From assembly GCA_963662155.1 (NCBI GenBank), contig OY759271.1:18941229-19005228 (forward strand): a DNA stretch of 64,000 bases, read 5' to 3'. The notes beneath the pieces are model-generated. The model was not told the origin of the DNA and ran no database searches. It saw only the letters and a list, made by a program, of their open reading frames with translations. This document shows, piece by piece, positions 10,795-23,500 of the stretch. This stretch comes from Lamellibrachia columna. Lineage: Eukaryota; Annelida; Polychaeta; Sabellida; Siboglinidae. The first letter of the stretch is position 1, and each line of letters begins with the position of its first letter. A program made the translations under genes and the position numbers.

Positions 10795-11355
10795 TATTCT
10801 TTCTAGCTTGTCTATGTCCTTTATTACGATATGGCCTCCATGCTTGAATACAATATTCCAAATGTGGTCTAACTATTGCTTTGTACAATGGTACAATTAG
10901 CTGTTTCTCCTTATACATGATAGTTCTCCTAATTTGCCCTAGAATTTGATTTCCTTTCGAAGCAACAATCCCACATTGCTCTGAAACTTTCATGTCAGCA
11001 CTAAATGTTACTCCTAAGTCCTTTTCTTGTGTGGTTGGTTCTACCTAGTACAGCATCCCCCATTTTCTTCATCCATGTTTCCATGTCCTATGTGTATACA
11101 TTTACACTTCCCAAAATTTAATAACATTTGCCATTTTTCTGACCATTTAACTAATTTATCTAGATCATCCTGTAAACTGTGTTTATCTGTATCATTAGTA
11201 ACCTTTCTGAACACTTTTGTGTCATCTGCAAATTTTAATACTTTGGTAGATATATCATCTTCCAAATCATTTATATATATTAAAAACAGTAAAGTATAGG
11301 GCATAATACTGATCCCTGTGGTACCGCACTCAAAACAGATTTCCACTTTTTTTAC
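10795..11355 (-). pseudogene. CR1-like retrotransposon, RT C-terminal half (family A), split by RTE insertion
   Basis: Minus-strand frames read LIYINDLEDDISTKVLKFAD (with FADD, motif C of RT), KLVKWSEKWQMLLNFGKCKC, and, in another frame, MKVSEQCGIVASKGNQILGQ and AIVRPHLEYCIQAWRPYR. The order matches the intact CR1-like copy at 56197-59165. The region just before the FADD block is scrambled (expected GVPQGSVLGP is not readable) and homology stops near 11355, so the copy is 5'-truncated. It joins the piece at 7125-7489 across the RTE insertion. Confidence 0.85.
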
Positions 11356-11971
11356 TTTATAGTTCTGTTTCTCTTGGATGAGTTTGAGGGAAACCTCTAG
11401 GGTCGTGTTAATTGTACGACATCTTGTTGCGTTGCATAGATATCTTAGCTACATAGCATATGCAGCCATTTTTTCCATAGCAATAGTAGTATGAAGAGAC
11501 ATTGGATTTGAAGAGTGTCGAAGTATGTTCTTTTTTCGTAACACAAGTAACCATTTGCACTTTCACAGAATGAAAAATAATCATTTAGTTTTCTTTTCCT
11601 ATTTTTTGTCACACACTTTGATCATATAACTAACAAAATAGCGCAGAAAAACACTTTACAACGTATGATTATTAAAACTAACAACAAAATGTAATAGGAG
11701 TAACCATGGCATAGCATGTCTAGTAATGGTTATTCTGTTGATGTCGTTTTTATCATTGATCACAATATAACAAATATATACAGTACACACTCCAGGGTTG
11801 GGTTTTAGATGGCCAAGAAAGTATTTTTGACGGGATTGTGTCAGAAACTATCTAAAAGAGGTTAGAATGTTGTTACTGTGACAAACTGTCTAATACTAAA
11901 ATTTGACTTCTATTACTAATATGATCTCCAATCTTTGATCAATTCTAGAGAAACTTACTTAAGAGGCTACC
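11356..11971. other. Unassigned AT-rich spacer
   Basis: No convincing coding frame, RNA gene or repeat with partners elsewhere in the window was found here. Confidence 0.5.
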
Positions 11972-13309
11972 TGGGTCATTCCATGTCAAATCAACCAATT
12001 TTCAGGAAATTTCAAAAGTTGGTGTCTCAGAATTTGCTTAAATTTTAACCAATGAATAAGTAACTATACCTGATCACCTCTGCAAAAGAACTAAGCATTT
12101 ACATCTGTAATGCCCTATGATGTGAACGGGGGGGTAAGCGCCCAAAAACGCACCAGTTATTTCTATCTTTTTAGGTGCTTCTAACTTAAGAAGTTTAAAC
12201 GCTACATATCTGAAATTTGCTAAATATGTAGACATATTGGTGCAGATTATCTATGCAAAATTCAAGAATGATAGCACAGAGGACAATGAGTATACTGGGT
12301 GCACGAAAATGGAAAAGAAAATTTTATTTATTTCCGACAAAGATTTCAGCAGTCTGTATTTCATTGTTGTGTTACAGTACAATGTCCAAATTGCCACCAT
12401 TAATTTACATGACAATAATCACTGACAATAACCTATTAGTTCAGTAGGCTTCTAGTTGCTATACTTTTAGAATAATTCAGCCTTAACCTAACTCTTTTAT
12501 ATTTTGTGAATTTCAGCACCCAAAATGAGAACATGGGACGAGTCGTATCACCACCATTGTAAACAACATAGTAAAATTTCAGGATGGTGTTCTGTCTCAT
12601 TTAATTTGTATTGCAGTTGAAAGTTATTGTTCTGCCCAATGGCGTTTTTATCCTAAATTTCTCCCAAATTGGCCAAAAATATCCAAAATAAAAGTGGCAG
12701 AACATCATCCTGAAATTGTAATATATTGTTTACCTAATAAAGAACACACAGTTAAAAAATGGTGGTATTGAACTTGTCCCCCATTCTCATTTTGGGTGCT
12801 GAAATTCGTAAAATATAGAAAAAGTTAAGGCTGCATTATTCTGAAAGTATGGCCAACTAGAAGCCTACTGAACTAATATGTTATTGCCAATATCCCTGAC
12901 AACATATGGTAGCAATTTGGACATTGTACAACAATAAATTACAGACTGCTGAAATCTTATTCGGAAATAAAAAACTTTACTTTTAATTTCCGTACACCCT
13001 GTATACTCAATATCCTTTGCCCTATCATTCTTGAATTTTGCAAAGATAATCTGTTCTAATATGTTTACATATGCAGCAAATTTCAGATATGTAGCTAGTA
13101 AACTTCTTAAGCTAGAAGCACAGATAAAAATAACGGGTGCATTTTGGGGCGCTTACCCCCATTTACATTATAGGGAATTACAGACACAATTTGCATGCAA
13201 ATCCTTAGTTTTTTGCAGAAGTGCTCAGGTATATTCATTGGTTAAAATTTAAGCAAATTCTGAGACATCAACTTTTTGACCATTGGTTGATTTGACACAG
13301 AATGACCCA
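11972..13309. mobile_element. Foldback element with arms of about 630 bp (GGTCATTCC family)
   Basis: The sequence starting TGGGTCATTCCATGTCAAAT (11972) returns as its reverse complement ending TTTGACACAGAATGACCCA (13309). Homology continues inward to about 12602 and 12693, leaving a centre of about 90 bp. The arms are diverged by scattered substitutions and small indels but are colinear throughout. No transposase is present. Related arms occur at 20136-20530, 28749-28984, 29690-30285 and 34323-34706, so this is a repeat family. I could not assign a superfamily. A target-site duplication is not clear. Confidence 0.88.
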
Positions 13310-13445
13310 TCTAAAAGTGAATGCATATGAAGGTGTTGTTTCATTTCTACCAAACTAGCTGCTGAGGGTAGACATGTTCTGGTGTAGATGTGTTCAGACT
13401 TGTGGTCCATTACATTGTAATACACCCTTCCCATTACTAGTACGT

Positions 13446-14169
13446 CCATGCTACCTGGTGGATTATAATGGAGCGGAAAGATTTAGGAAACAGAACCACA
13501 GGCGGTGGTTGATGGCATCTTTTTACACACAGCAACACTATTTTAGCGGTGCATGTTGTCCTTATTTAGGACCAGTTGCATTGAATTGTATCTAAAGGTT
13601 TCTAGTGTAGATTATTAAAAGAATACCTTCAGTTATTGGACCAATATTTGGCATTAAAGAGCAGGCATGTACCGAGCTATTCAGTGACAGTCCGTGTCAT
13701 TCACTCATGAACCACTAGAATCTTATTTGTATGCCTTTTTACAATTGACCAAAACTCATAGGAACATAGCCATCAAATTTCAATAATTTGCACACGAATA
13801 TGTATACATGTCTAAGTCATGTCTGTATAATTGTGTCCTTTGCTTCAAATGCACATAACACAGTAAATTAACACAACAAAATACCGTCTCAGCATCCGGC
13901 AGCTGTACTGCATCTGTGTCAACTGGCAAGGAAAATTAGTTACAAAGTTTGAGTAGATTTTATGTATGCAAAATCAGTAAAAAGTACATTAATTACAAGT
14001 AAAATAGTTGAAATATTTACATATTATCTCTCAGTGATGTTAACAGTCATTATACGCGACAAATATGCTTTCAAATAAGGTCTTAGCATAAGCACTTCCC
14101 TGTGTTAAACAGTTGTTGTTAGAGTTACCTGAAACTATGAATTCCATTATAATCCACCAGGTAGCATGG
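13446..14169. mobile_element. Candidate MITE-like element with 27-bp inverted ends
   Basis: A 27-bp sequence beginning CCATGCTACCTGGTGGATTA (13446-13472) is repeated as a perfect inverted copy at 14143-14169. The 724 bp so delimited is non-coding. Small non-autonomous DNA transposons have this layout, but I cannot confirm the exact ends, since the flanks give no obvious duplication. Confidence 0.5.
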
Positions 14170-14342
14170 TGGTCTTAGGAGACAAAAGTCAATTCCGGAA
14201 TTGTAACTTTTGTTTTTATAGGTAATTGGTGAAAATATAATTGGTATTTTTAATTACTTTTACAATTAAATCATTGACTTTTTAACTCAAATTACTTGCT
14301 ACAAATAATCAATAAAATATAATATGTTGGGTGTATCATATT

Positions 14343-15708
14343 CAGGGTTGACTGAATTACTTTTATTTTGTACTTGAGTAAAAGTAAGAGTAATTCACTT
14401 TGAAACTACTTGAGTAAAAGTAAAAGTAGCTGGTAAAATAAACTAGTTGAGTAAAAAGTAAAAGTACTTTTCAAAAGTACTTGAAGTAAAAGTAAAAAGC
14501 ATTTTGAAAAATTACATTATTTTTAATGAGAGCTCACAACATCAAATAAATTCAGTTAAATACAGAACTTAATTAATGATGAGGCACAATCTGTCTTTTT
14601 ATCGACCTGTTCCACTGGGGTATGGGAGGAGCTAGATTGTACAACAGGATAGGCAGGTGTGATTGTATCTGAGTAGGTGGAGGGTCAGTCCAGTACTAGT
14701 AGTAGCCTCTCAGAGAGAGAAACTGGTCAGAGGTAATACAACCTAGCACTGCCCATAGTAAAATTAACAAAGACATTTGATGCCTAGCTGATCAAGCCAT
14801 CTGGCTTGTGAACTCCCACTTTCTTCCCAGACATGTCTTATCAGCTCACACAAACACTGAAACAACACGCTTTAGCAGCTAGCTGTGTTGGTTACCTGGT
14901 ACCAGCTGGGGCTAGAATTGATCAGAAGACCAGTGCAACAGAGGAATGCTGTTGCTAATTGCAATTAAAAGTGACCTGTCAGGGCCCCTGTCCCTGTCCT
15001 TGATATTATTTATGGGTCAGCTTGAATAAGCCATTGCTGGGAAAGGATGCTGCCAAATGGCAGAGTATCAATTCTTTACTATTTAGTTCTGTAGAGTAAT
15101 CATTATTATGAATTTATTAAACATCTCAATATGAATTTTATTCGTGAAAGTAAAATGCTGTTTAATGCTGACGTAAGCCAGTAAGGCCGATGCTGACAAT
15201 GCCAATGGGCGAAAATCGGTTCTCGTTTTCGATCCACGATGAGCGTTCGCTCATGAATATCAAAATTGTAAAAAGTAAAAGTACTACTTCTAAGTAAAAG
15301 TACTACTTCTAAGTGTATGGGGATTATCAATACATTGTCGAAATTGCAAATTTTAATATTTATAATTTACGTATTGGAAACTTACTGATTAGTAGTTTAT
15401 ATGGTGCAGCGGAGACATTTGCATCGTGGTTTGAGATGGCGTTGAAGCGTTGTGTGCTCGAATTGACATTTCATGTCAACGGCCTTGACCTGACCTATGG
15501 CTATGCCAATATTTGGCAGATTCCTTCACTGACGTAGATATAAAACAGTGGTTGTATCGATTTCCCGAAGAGAGGTTTGCATGCAAATATGATCGCGAAC
15601 TGGCATGCAATTGAATGATATTAATAGCTTTTAGCCTGGCGACTATGAAAAGTTTTTGAAATGTCGTTGACGGTGGAGCGCCACCGGCAGCAGCGGTTTC
15701 GCAAAAAA
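14343..15708 (+). mobile_element. hAT-type non-autonomous element, 3'-truncated copy
   Basis: It begins CAGGGTTGACTGAATTACTT with reiterated AAAGTAAAAGTA and TACTTGAGTAAAAGTA motifs, as does the second copy at 16915. Internal blocks match between copies: 14508-14660 with 17097-17240, and 15484-15708 with 18603-18830. Homology ends near 15708, before the right terminal repeat. No transposase frame is seen. Confidence 0.7.
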
Positions 15709-16906
15709 GTTCATACCGCTTGTGGACAGGTCAAAGTCCATTGACAATCCTGCAAGTCAATTTAGTTGAGCCACTGTTGATACCCACTAACTTCACTAAG
15801 TATGTATTCTGTGTCATACAATCTGCATAATGTTGTCAAGATATATAAGAAACGTGCTCAAAATAAGGTGAGCCTGTTGCCTAGCCCTAGCCTAAGCCAT
15901 TGCCAACTGCGGAAATTTTCACCTCTTGGCTTCTCCTGTCATCAAATCCAGTTCAGGTCGCGTTTCTGTAAACCTAACCTTGCATTGTTTTGACAAAGAC
16001 TCAAAGTCTAACTCTCGGAAACCGAGCTCCAACCAAAGTGAATGACAAGGAGAAATTTGTCAATGTTGCTATCTGTCGGACAGCAGTGGACCGTGTACAA
16101 TTCATTTCAAATACATCACTCGGCAGATTAATCATTTGTTTGCAGAGGGGTCAAAACAAATGGTGCTTACATGGGACTGATCACTCACGGCCCCATACGC
16201 CACCTGGTTTTCATGCAGTGGAATGCAGGCTGTGTGATTTGACATTTTCACCAACTAAGTTTATGGCCCACATATTGTATTGTTTTATTAACAGTAGCTT
16301 TGTACTGTTCACAACAGTACCAACTAGCGACCATAATAAATTATAATGGTGCCACCTAGTGTTCACTTAATCAAATTCTCCATAACAGACACCTTTCCAT
16401 AACGGACATAATGCATAGTCCTGGCGGCATCCGCTATGGATAGGTTTAAGTACCATAATATGCAGAAATTAAATAAAGCTAATGTGCTCTAAAATAGATG
16501 TTATTTTTTGGCACTGAGTGTGTCTACAGTTGCTTTGTTCAGACCGTTATTTCGAGTTGGTATTAATAATTGGAATTGGTATTTTGGAGAAGTCATTGGA
16601 ATTGGTATGTGTAACTGGAATTGATAAGAATGTAATTGACTCCAAGTCTGGACCAGTTCCCTGGGTAGACATTGCTGCTGAATGCAGCAAGCAGCTACTG
16701 TCTTATATCCCTCTTTACTCTAGCCAATGGTTTCCTTGGCCATTCACCTTGGACTCAGATGAAAAGACAAACCTTTGTGTCAAAGAGTTCTTTGTAGTCA
16801 GCTATCAATTGTTCCTTGGTCCTCGTCTTTGCCACATTCTTAACAGCACCTTTCAGCTTGTGGTCTATCTGAAACTACAAGCAAACTTCAGTGCATCACT
16901 TTACAG
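15709..16906. other. Unassigned region with two unmatched open frames
   Basis: Frames of 118 codons (15990-16346) and 130 codons (16518-16910) resemble no family I recognise. The first contains an isolated CRLCDLTFSPTKFMAH that looks like a single zinc-finger half-pattern, too little to call. Near 16385-16440, CATAACAGACACC and CATAACGGACAT are weak inverted-repeat-like sequences. Confidence 0.3.
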
Positions 16907-16914
16907 GTGAGCGA

Positions 16915-19011
16915 CAGGGTTGATTGAATTACTTTAATTTTGTATTTGAGTAAAAGTAAAAATAAATCACCTAAAAACTATTTGAGTAAAAGTAAAATTA
17001 CTTTGTAAAAAAAGTACTTGAGTTGAGTGCTCCCAGACAGCCTTAGCTGGTCAATCGGTCTGCCACCATTGAACACGGTGCTCACTTGGATGCTTGAAAA
17101 ATTACATTATCTATAATGAGAGCTCACAACATCAAATGATTTCAGTTAAATACTTAACTTAATTAACGATGAGGCACAATCTGTCTTTTTATCGACCTGT
17201 TCCACTGGGGTATGGGAGGAGCTAGACTGTACAACAGGATATGTACATGTTACAGTTAATCTGCGTAATCAGTCATTTCGCGTAATGACTGACATGTTTA
17301 GGCATTACGCGAAATGACTGTTTTACTCAGGCATTTCGCGAAATTACTGAAAATTCTAGTCATTACACGAAATGAAAGGCACTGTTATTACACAGTTTGA
17401 CTGGTGACCATTTTTTTTACTTTTGTCATTATATATTGTTCCAATGTTAATTGTGTATTAATGTCAGCTTTCATAATTCTTCAGACATTCACATTACTCA
17501 AGTAGATAAACAAAGTGAATAAATATTTGCTATATATTTGCAAATAGCAACATTTTGCTAATAATTTATCCCTCTATGGGTACAAGATTCTAACCCTCCA
17601 CCTGACACTTTGATTGATAGCTATCTCACTAGAGTTCTCTGATTTGATGGACAGATAATGGATGACCCAACCATTCTCCAACTGGGAATGCTAATTGCCT
17701 AACAACAGTGACTGTCTCAATTGGCTATTGTGCATTGCCTCTCCCTATAAAAAGAACACAATCAGTAGGTGTTAATCACTTGCCTCTTGGCATAGCTACT
17801 ACAGTGGCACAGGATAATTACAAAGTACAATTTAAGGAAGAACTTTACAAAAGGTTTCAAATATGTCAAAAACATATCATTCCAAAAGTGGAATATTTCA
17901 ATACTATAGAACAACTCAAGCTTGCAGCAACTGATGAATCTTCGAAGTGACGCCATAGATACTACATAATCAGCAAGAACCAATTTTTATTTGTAGTTTC
18001 TTATGCTGAACATTGATTCTTGATTTTAAGTGTGATAAATTTACTAGACATTTCACAATTTGAGGGGTAGATAGTAGTCCATTTAAATTTTAATCAATGT
18101 AAATATTCCAACCTATAATAAATGAGGTATGGGTGGAAAGATAAAGTTAAATAATCTTCCAAATGTGCCATAGCTAACATGTAATTATGCAGTAATGACA
18201 TCATACCAGAATTTTTCATAGAAATTACTCCACAGCCCCACATATGCAATGTTGGTGGCTTGCATAACATGATGTGGTTTCATTTTGATTTGGTAATGAT
18301 GAAATGTCACACCTTCATTCATTGATCTGCACATTGAAGCCACATAGGTAATTCCCTTTAAAGGTTTTCTCAGTAAGAAGAAGTTGATAAAGAAATGAAA
18401 TACACAGTGATGCACACTGAAAACAGAAGTGATAGGATAAAATGTCCTGAACCTCTGAAATCAATAGGACACAAAAACAATAGGACATTCTACATTTCCA
18501 ACATTCAATTTAAGATACACAATAGAAGACAAATCGTAATTGATACTTCGCAGTGGTTGCTCTGGGTATAATGGCACAAAGTGCACTTAGAAATAAGAAC
18601 ATTATTGACCTGACCTATGCCAATATTTTGGCAGACTTCGTTCACTGACATAGATATAAAACAGTGGTTGCGTTGATTTACCGAAGAGAGGTATGCATGC
18701 AAATACGATCACGAACTGGCATGTGATTGAATGATATTAATAGCTTTGGCCTGGCGACTATGAACAGTTTTTGAAATGTCGCTGACGGTGGAGCGCCACC
18801 AGCAGCAGCGGTTTCACAAAAAAATGTAACGAAAATATATTGCGAAGTAAATAAAAGTAACGGAGTAAAAAGTCGCGTTACTTTAGATAAAACTACTTCG
18901 TTACAAGTAAAAGTATTTAGTCAAAATTCTACTTCATTACACGCCAATTACTTGAAATAACTACTCAAGTATTGTAACGAAGTACTTTTACTTCGTGACA
19001 TGCCAACCCTC
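16915..19011 (+). mobile_element. hAT-type non-autonomous element with 8-bp target-site duplication
   Basis: Terminal sequences are CAGGGTTG at the left and CCAACCCTC at the right. They are inverted repeats of the hAT CAGGG...CCCTG type. The flanks are GTGAGCGA (16907-16914) and GTGAGCAA (19012-19019), an 8-bp duplication with one mismatch, which is diagnostic for hAT. Both ends are rich in AGTAAAAGTA and ACTTTTACTT motifs. The interior has an 80-codon frame at 17708-17950 without recognisable transposase motifs, so the copy appears non-autonomous. It differs from the first copy by a large unrelated interior (about 17250-18600). Confidence 0.85.
17270..17374. repeat. Clustered CATTTCGCG palindromic motifs inside the hAT-type element
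   Basis: An 18-bp inverted pair CAGTCATTTCGCGTAATG (17270-17287) and CATTACGCGAAATGACTG (17303-17320) encloses a 15-nt loop. Two further copies follow: CATTTCGCGAAATTACTG at 17332 and CATTACACGAAATG at 17361. They stand out from the AT-rich surroundings by their CGCG cores. Confidence 0.8.
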
Positions 19012-19019
19012 GTGAGCAA

Positions 19020-19478
19020 TCACTCTTGCTCCCTATAGCTTGTATTAATATGGACTATTCTTGAAAAGTTTAAATACAGTTTTTTATAATCTTTATGTAA
19101 CTCTGTTGCAAAGTTGCACTAACCGAAGAGGCCGTGTAACGTTTTCATAATCAATGAGTTGGTGTGCAATACTGTTGATACTATTTATCCTGAACATTTG
19201 ATTGTCTTCACATTGTAATGAGTCAACATAAGGAATGTCTAAGAAATTATATTGAGTTATCATGCAAATGTAACACAATCTTATTATGTGTATTACAGGG
19301 TTTTGAATGATTGTCTAAATTTCACATTTCCATTACTAAATTAATAGCAGTTATTATTTGAATGAATAAAGTCTACCGATGGTTGTACAATCTACATGAA
19401 AGGGTTAATGTTATTATTGTTTAGATATGACTGATTTACAATTTGTAAAAAGAAGATTTGTGTTTATTGTATTTATAT
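19020..19478. other. Unassigned AT-rich spacer
   Basis: Nothing beyond short unmatched open frames was seen. Confidence 0.5.
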
Positions 19479-20530
19479 GGAGCATACCGTCAGATCAACC
19501 AAGGCATGATGAACTCATATTTTTTAATTCAACAAAAATTTTACCAATTAATATACGGATCAATATAACTACATGTAGCTCAAGGTTGTAGCTCAAATAG
19601 TTTCCGAGTTGTGACCATTTTAAATTTGGCAGATTCTGTCATAGTTGCCACTTTTTGGAAATCATGAAAATGTCTTGTTCTACTTTAAAAACAAATAACT
19701 AAAAAAATATTTGTGCAAAAATGCCAAGATTTGGCCTGCTTATTCTCCACTATATGTCGATAGTAACCGACATGCTATAGTTCCATCTGTATATTAGTTC
19801 TCCCACAATCTGCCATTAAAGTTGTGTATTTTTATGTGTGAAATTCAGCTGAGAGATTTTAGACCCATGTTTCAACAATAAAACATGTTAGAACACAAAT
19901 GAATCTTATTTTGGTCAATATCACACCTACATATGTATATGAGTAGTTTGAAGTTTCTATCTTGATTAGTTTATGTTGAAAAAAATATTTCAGATCGACG
20001 CATTTTGTGTTTTTATCTAATCAACAGATTACAACACAATATCTCTACTGAGAAAATTATGTACATATTGTTGTCAAATGCAAAAAAAACTTGTGAATAC
20101 ATATTTCTAAATTATATGTACTTTTATAACGTACCTGGGTCATTCCATGTGAAATCAACCAATGGTCAAAAAGTTGACGTCTCAGAATTTACCTAAACTG
20201 TAACCAATGACTAAGTGGCTATACTTGAGCCCTTGTGCAAAAGAACTAAGCATTTACATGCAAATTGTCTCTGTAATGCCCTAGTATAATATGAACAAAG
20301 GGAAAGGGCCCAAAACCGTACCCATTATTTTTACACGTTATCATGTGCCTCTAACTTGACAAGTTTTCAAGCTATGTATCTGAAATTTGCCATAATTGTA
20401 GATGTATTGGTACAGATTGTGCATGCGTAGAATGAGAGGGGGGAGAACAATGGGTATGCTGGGTGCACATAAAAAAATGATTCTGAAAATTTCAGCAGTG
20501 TGTATTTCATTGTTGTGTTATAGTACAACA
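19479..20530. mobile_element. Left arm (outer part) of a large palindromic element
   Basis: The arm starts near GGAGCATACCGTCAGATCAA and is the inverted counterpart of 29900-31047. It has an outer module (19479-20135; counterpart 30285-31047) and an inner module from 20136 starting TGGGTCATTCCATGTGAAAT, shared with the foldback element at 11972. The arm stops at GTTATAGTACAACA (20530), where a LINE begins, and continues at 28749. Non-coding. Confidence 0.85.
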
Positions 20531-23500
20531 TGGGGTGTATGGGGTGTCAGGGAGGCGTAGTAACTCTGACGGGGGAACATGTCATGCTCCTTCAGGAGTA
20601 GTTCATCCGCTTTGGCACCCACCTGGCATTCAGCTCTCACTTGTGGCTCCTAGAAGCTGTTTGCATGAAACAGTGGCCACACCCCTGGAAACTGCTTCGA
20701 CTGGCAGGCCAAACCTTGTGAGGGTAGCTGACAGGTCTCAAACGGAGTCAAACCCCCTGTGAATTAGGGACTTGCTCATCCTAGCATGTGAAGACTGTCC
20801 CTGGGTGGAAGAAATCACCAGTACGACGACCAAGAAGGCAGTTCAGCGATGTGTTGTGGAACACATAGGGCATTGGCTGGGCATGAAGTATGCCATGGTC
20901 ATCCACTGCATCCAGCTCCTTCTCCAGCCCTCTTGACTTTGTCTTGCCACTGGAATCAGAGTAACTTGGACAAGAGAGTGAGGCTGCTGTTGCGCAACGC
21001 TCCCTCACTATAACCTAATTCACGCACAAGTCACGATGTCATCCCCCTGCAACATCTTCACCAAAATTAAAGTCCTGTGGCGATGGGCAAACAACAAAGA
21101 AACAGGTGCAGATACACTGGGAGTTGCTAGCCATGAACCTGCACACAGGCGGCTCAGGCCATATGGCCGCTTTTCACTGACCGAAGCAGCAGTTGAATTC
21201 GGCAGCCCCCCTGAGCGACTGAGCAGCCCTCTTTAGGACCGCATTGCTCACCTCCGCCGTAATGGGGCCCATGGTAGAAGCGTGCTCGTCGCGGATCCTG
21301 CCAGTTATCGTCTGATATCTGCAATTCTACTACTACCTTCTCACAAAACATCCACGATGCCCAGAAATTGCGCCACTAGCCAGAGTCACATTCAAGGGTC
21401 CTTTTCAGGGCCGGCTCTGGCCACCAGTCAGAGTTATACAAAAGGGTCCTTTCCAGAACCAGCTCTGACTATTATGTCCTTCAACATTGAAGGGCTCTCA
21501 GCAGCCAAGCAACAACTTGTCGCTGACCTGAGCAAAAAACACGAGTGTGCTGTTCTATGCATACAGGAGACACATCGTGGGCCAGATGACATCCGGCCTA
21601 ACATTCCAGGATTGGAGATAGCCATCGAGAGGCCCAACGCACAATATGGCAGTGCCATATTTGTCAAGTCAGGCACCATCGCCAATGCCCCATCACTAAC
21701 GGACGTCAACAACATCGAGATTTTGAGAGTAGATCTCAGCGGTATCTCCGTGACGTCAGTCTACAAACCACCCGGCGAACTGTTCTCTTTTGATCAAGCA
21801 CCGACTGTGGTAGGAAACCAACCACAGGTGATCATCGGAGATTTTAACAGCCACAGTTCGCTGTGGGGCTATGCCACAACGAACACTGACAGCGAACTGG
21901 TAGAAGACTGGGCTGAGATCTACGCTGTAAGCCTGATCCACAACCCAAAACTTCCCAGTTCCTTCAACAGCGGCCGATGGCGGCGAGGGTACAACCCAGA
22001 CCTCATCTTTGCCAGCAACCGAATCGCCGGTTGCTGTAACAAGTTTGTGATGAATCCAGTACCTCGCTCCCAACACCGACCCATTGGAGTGCAAGTGAAT
22101 GCAGCTGTCACTGTACAAACTGTACCATTTCGGCGACGTTTCAACCTCAAAAAGGCAAACTGGGAACAGTTTGCGCAGCAGCTGGATGTAGCAGTGGAAA
22201 ACATCCCCGCCACAGCCGAAAGCTACGACCAGTTTGTAAAAGTCTTACGAAAGGTTGCTAGAAAGAACATCCCCCATGGGTGTAGGAGGAACTACGTCCC
22301 AGGTCTGACAACTGAGACCACCGAACTGTACAAACAATACACAGAGAAATATGAATCAGATCCCTTCGCAGAGAACACCATCACACTAGGGGAGGAGCTG
22401 ATAAACTCCATCTCAGAGGAGCGCCGTAAATCATGGCAGACTCTGATCGAATCAACGGACATGACACATAATAGCAAGAAGGCTTGGTCAACAATACGCA
22501 AACTCTGCAACGACCCACGCAAGTCAAAACAGCACTACACAACACCACTGCGAACCAAGTCGCACACCAACTCCTAACCAACGGAAGAGTACCGAATAGA
22601 CAGCCGAAGGTACGTATCAACCGACAGCGGTACCCAGACGATCCGGGTTTCACGAGAGCTTTCACGGCAGATGAGCTTGACGTCGGTATTACTGCATTGA
22701 AGAAAGGCAAAGCACCTGGCCTGGACGACATCCAAACAGAGCTGATCAAACAGCTAGGACCAAAGGCACGGGATTGGCTACTACGTTTTTTCAACAGCTG
22801 CACCGCGAGTAAGAAAATCCCAAAGCTCTGGCGACAGGTTAAGGTAGTGGCTAAAGCCCGGGAAGGATCCATTTAAGGCGAAGAGTTTCCGACCGATTTC
22901 CCTGCTCTGCCACACATACAAGCTGTTTGAGCGGCTCATACTGAATAGACTAGCGGCACATGTTGATGAGAAACTCATCCCGGAACAAGCCGGTTTCCGC
23001 CCTGGAAAATCGTGTACGAGCCAGCTACTCAACTTGACAGAGCATATAGAAGATGGTTACGAGAAATGCCTGATCACCGGTGCTGTCTTTGTAGACGTAC
23101 GACACGGTCAACCACCGACTCCTCCTCAGCAAAGTGCTGGAGATGACCGGCGATTTCCATCTGACCGACCTGATACGCACAATGCTCGAAAGCCGACGTT
23201 TCTTCGTGGTGCTGAATGGTAAAGAGCCGTTGGCGACGACAGAAAAACGGACTACCACAGAGAAGTGTACTGGCACCGATGTTATTCAACATCTACACCA
23301 ACGATCAGCCCTGCACACTGATACACAGAGTTTCATATATGCAGACGACTTATGCATTGCATCGCAAGAAAAAGATTTCAATAACATCGAAGCAAATCTG
23401 ACGTCTGCACTAAGCATCTTGTCCACATACTACGACCTCAACCAACTGCGCACAAACCTAAGACGCAGGTGTGTGCTTTCCACCTGAGGAACAGAGACGC

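Noticed and set aside
17708..17950. 80-codon frame as a hAT transposase piece
   Set aside because: It lies in the hAT-type element but has no zinc-finger, catalytic or dimerisation motif that I can recognise.
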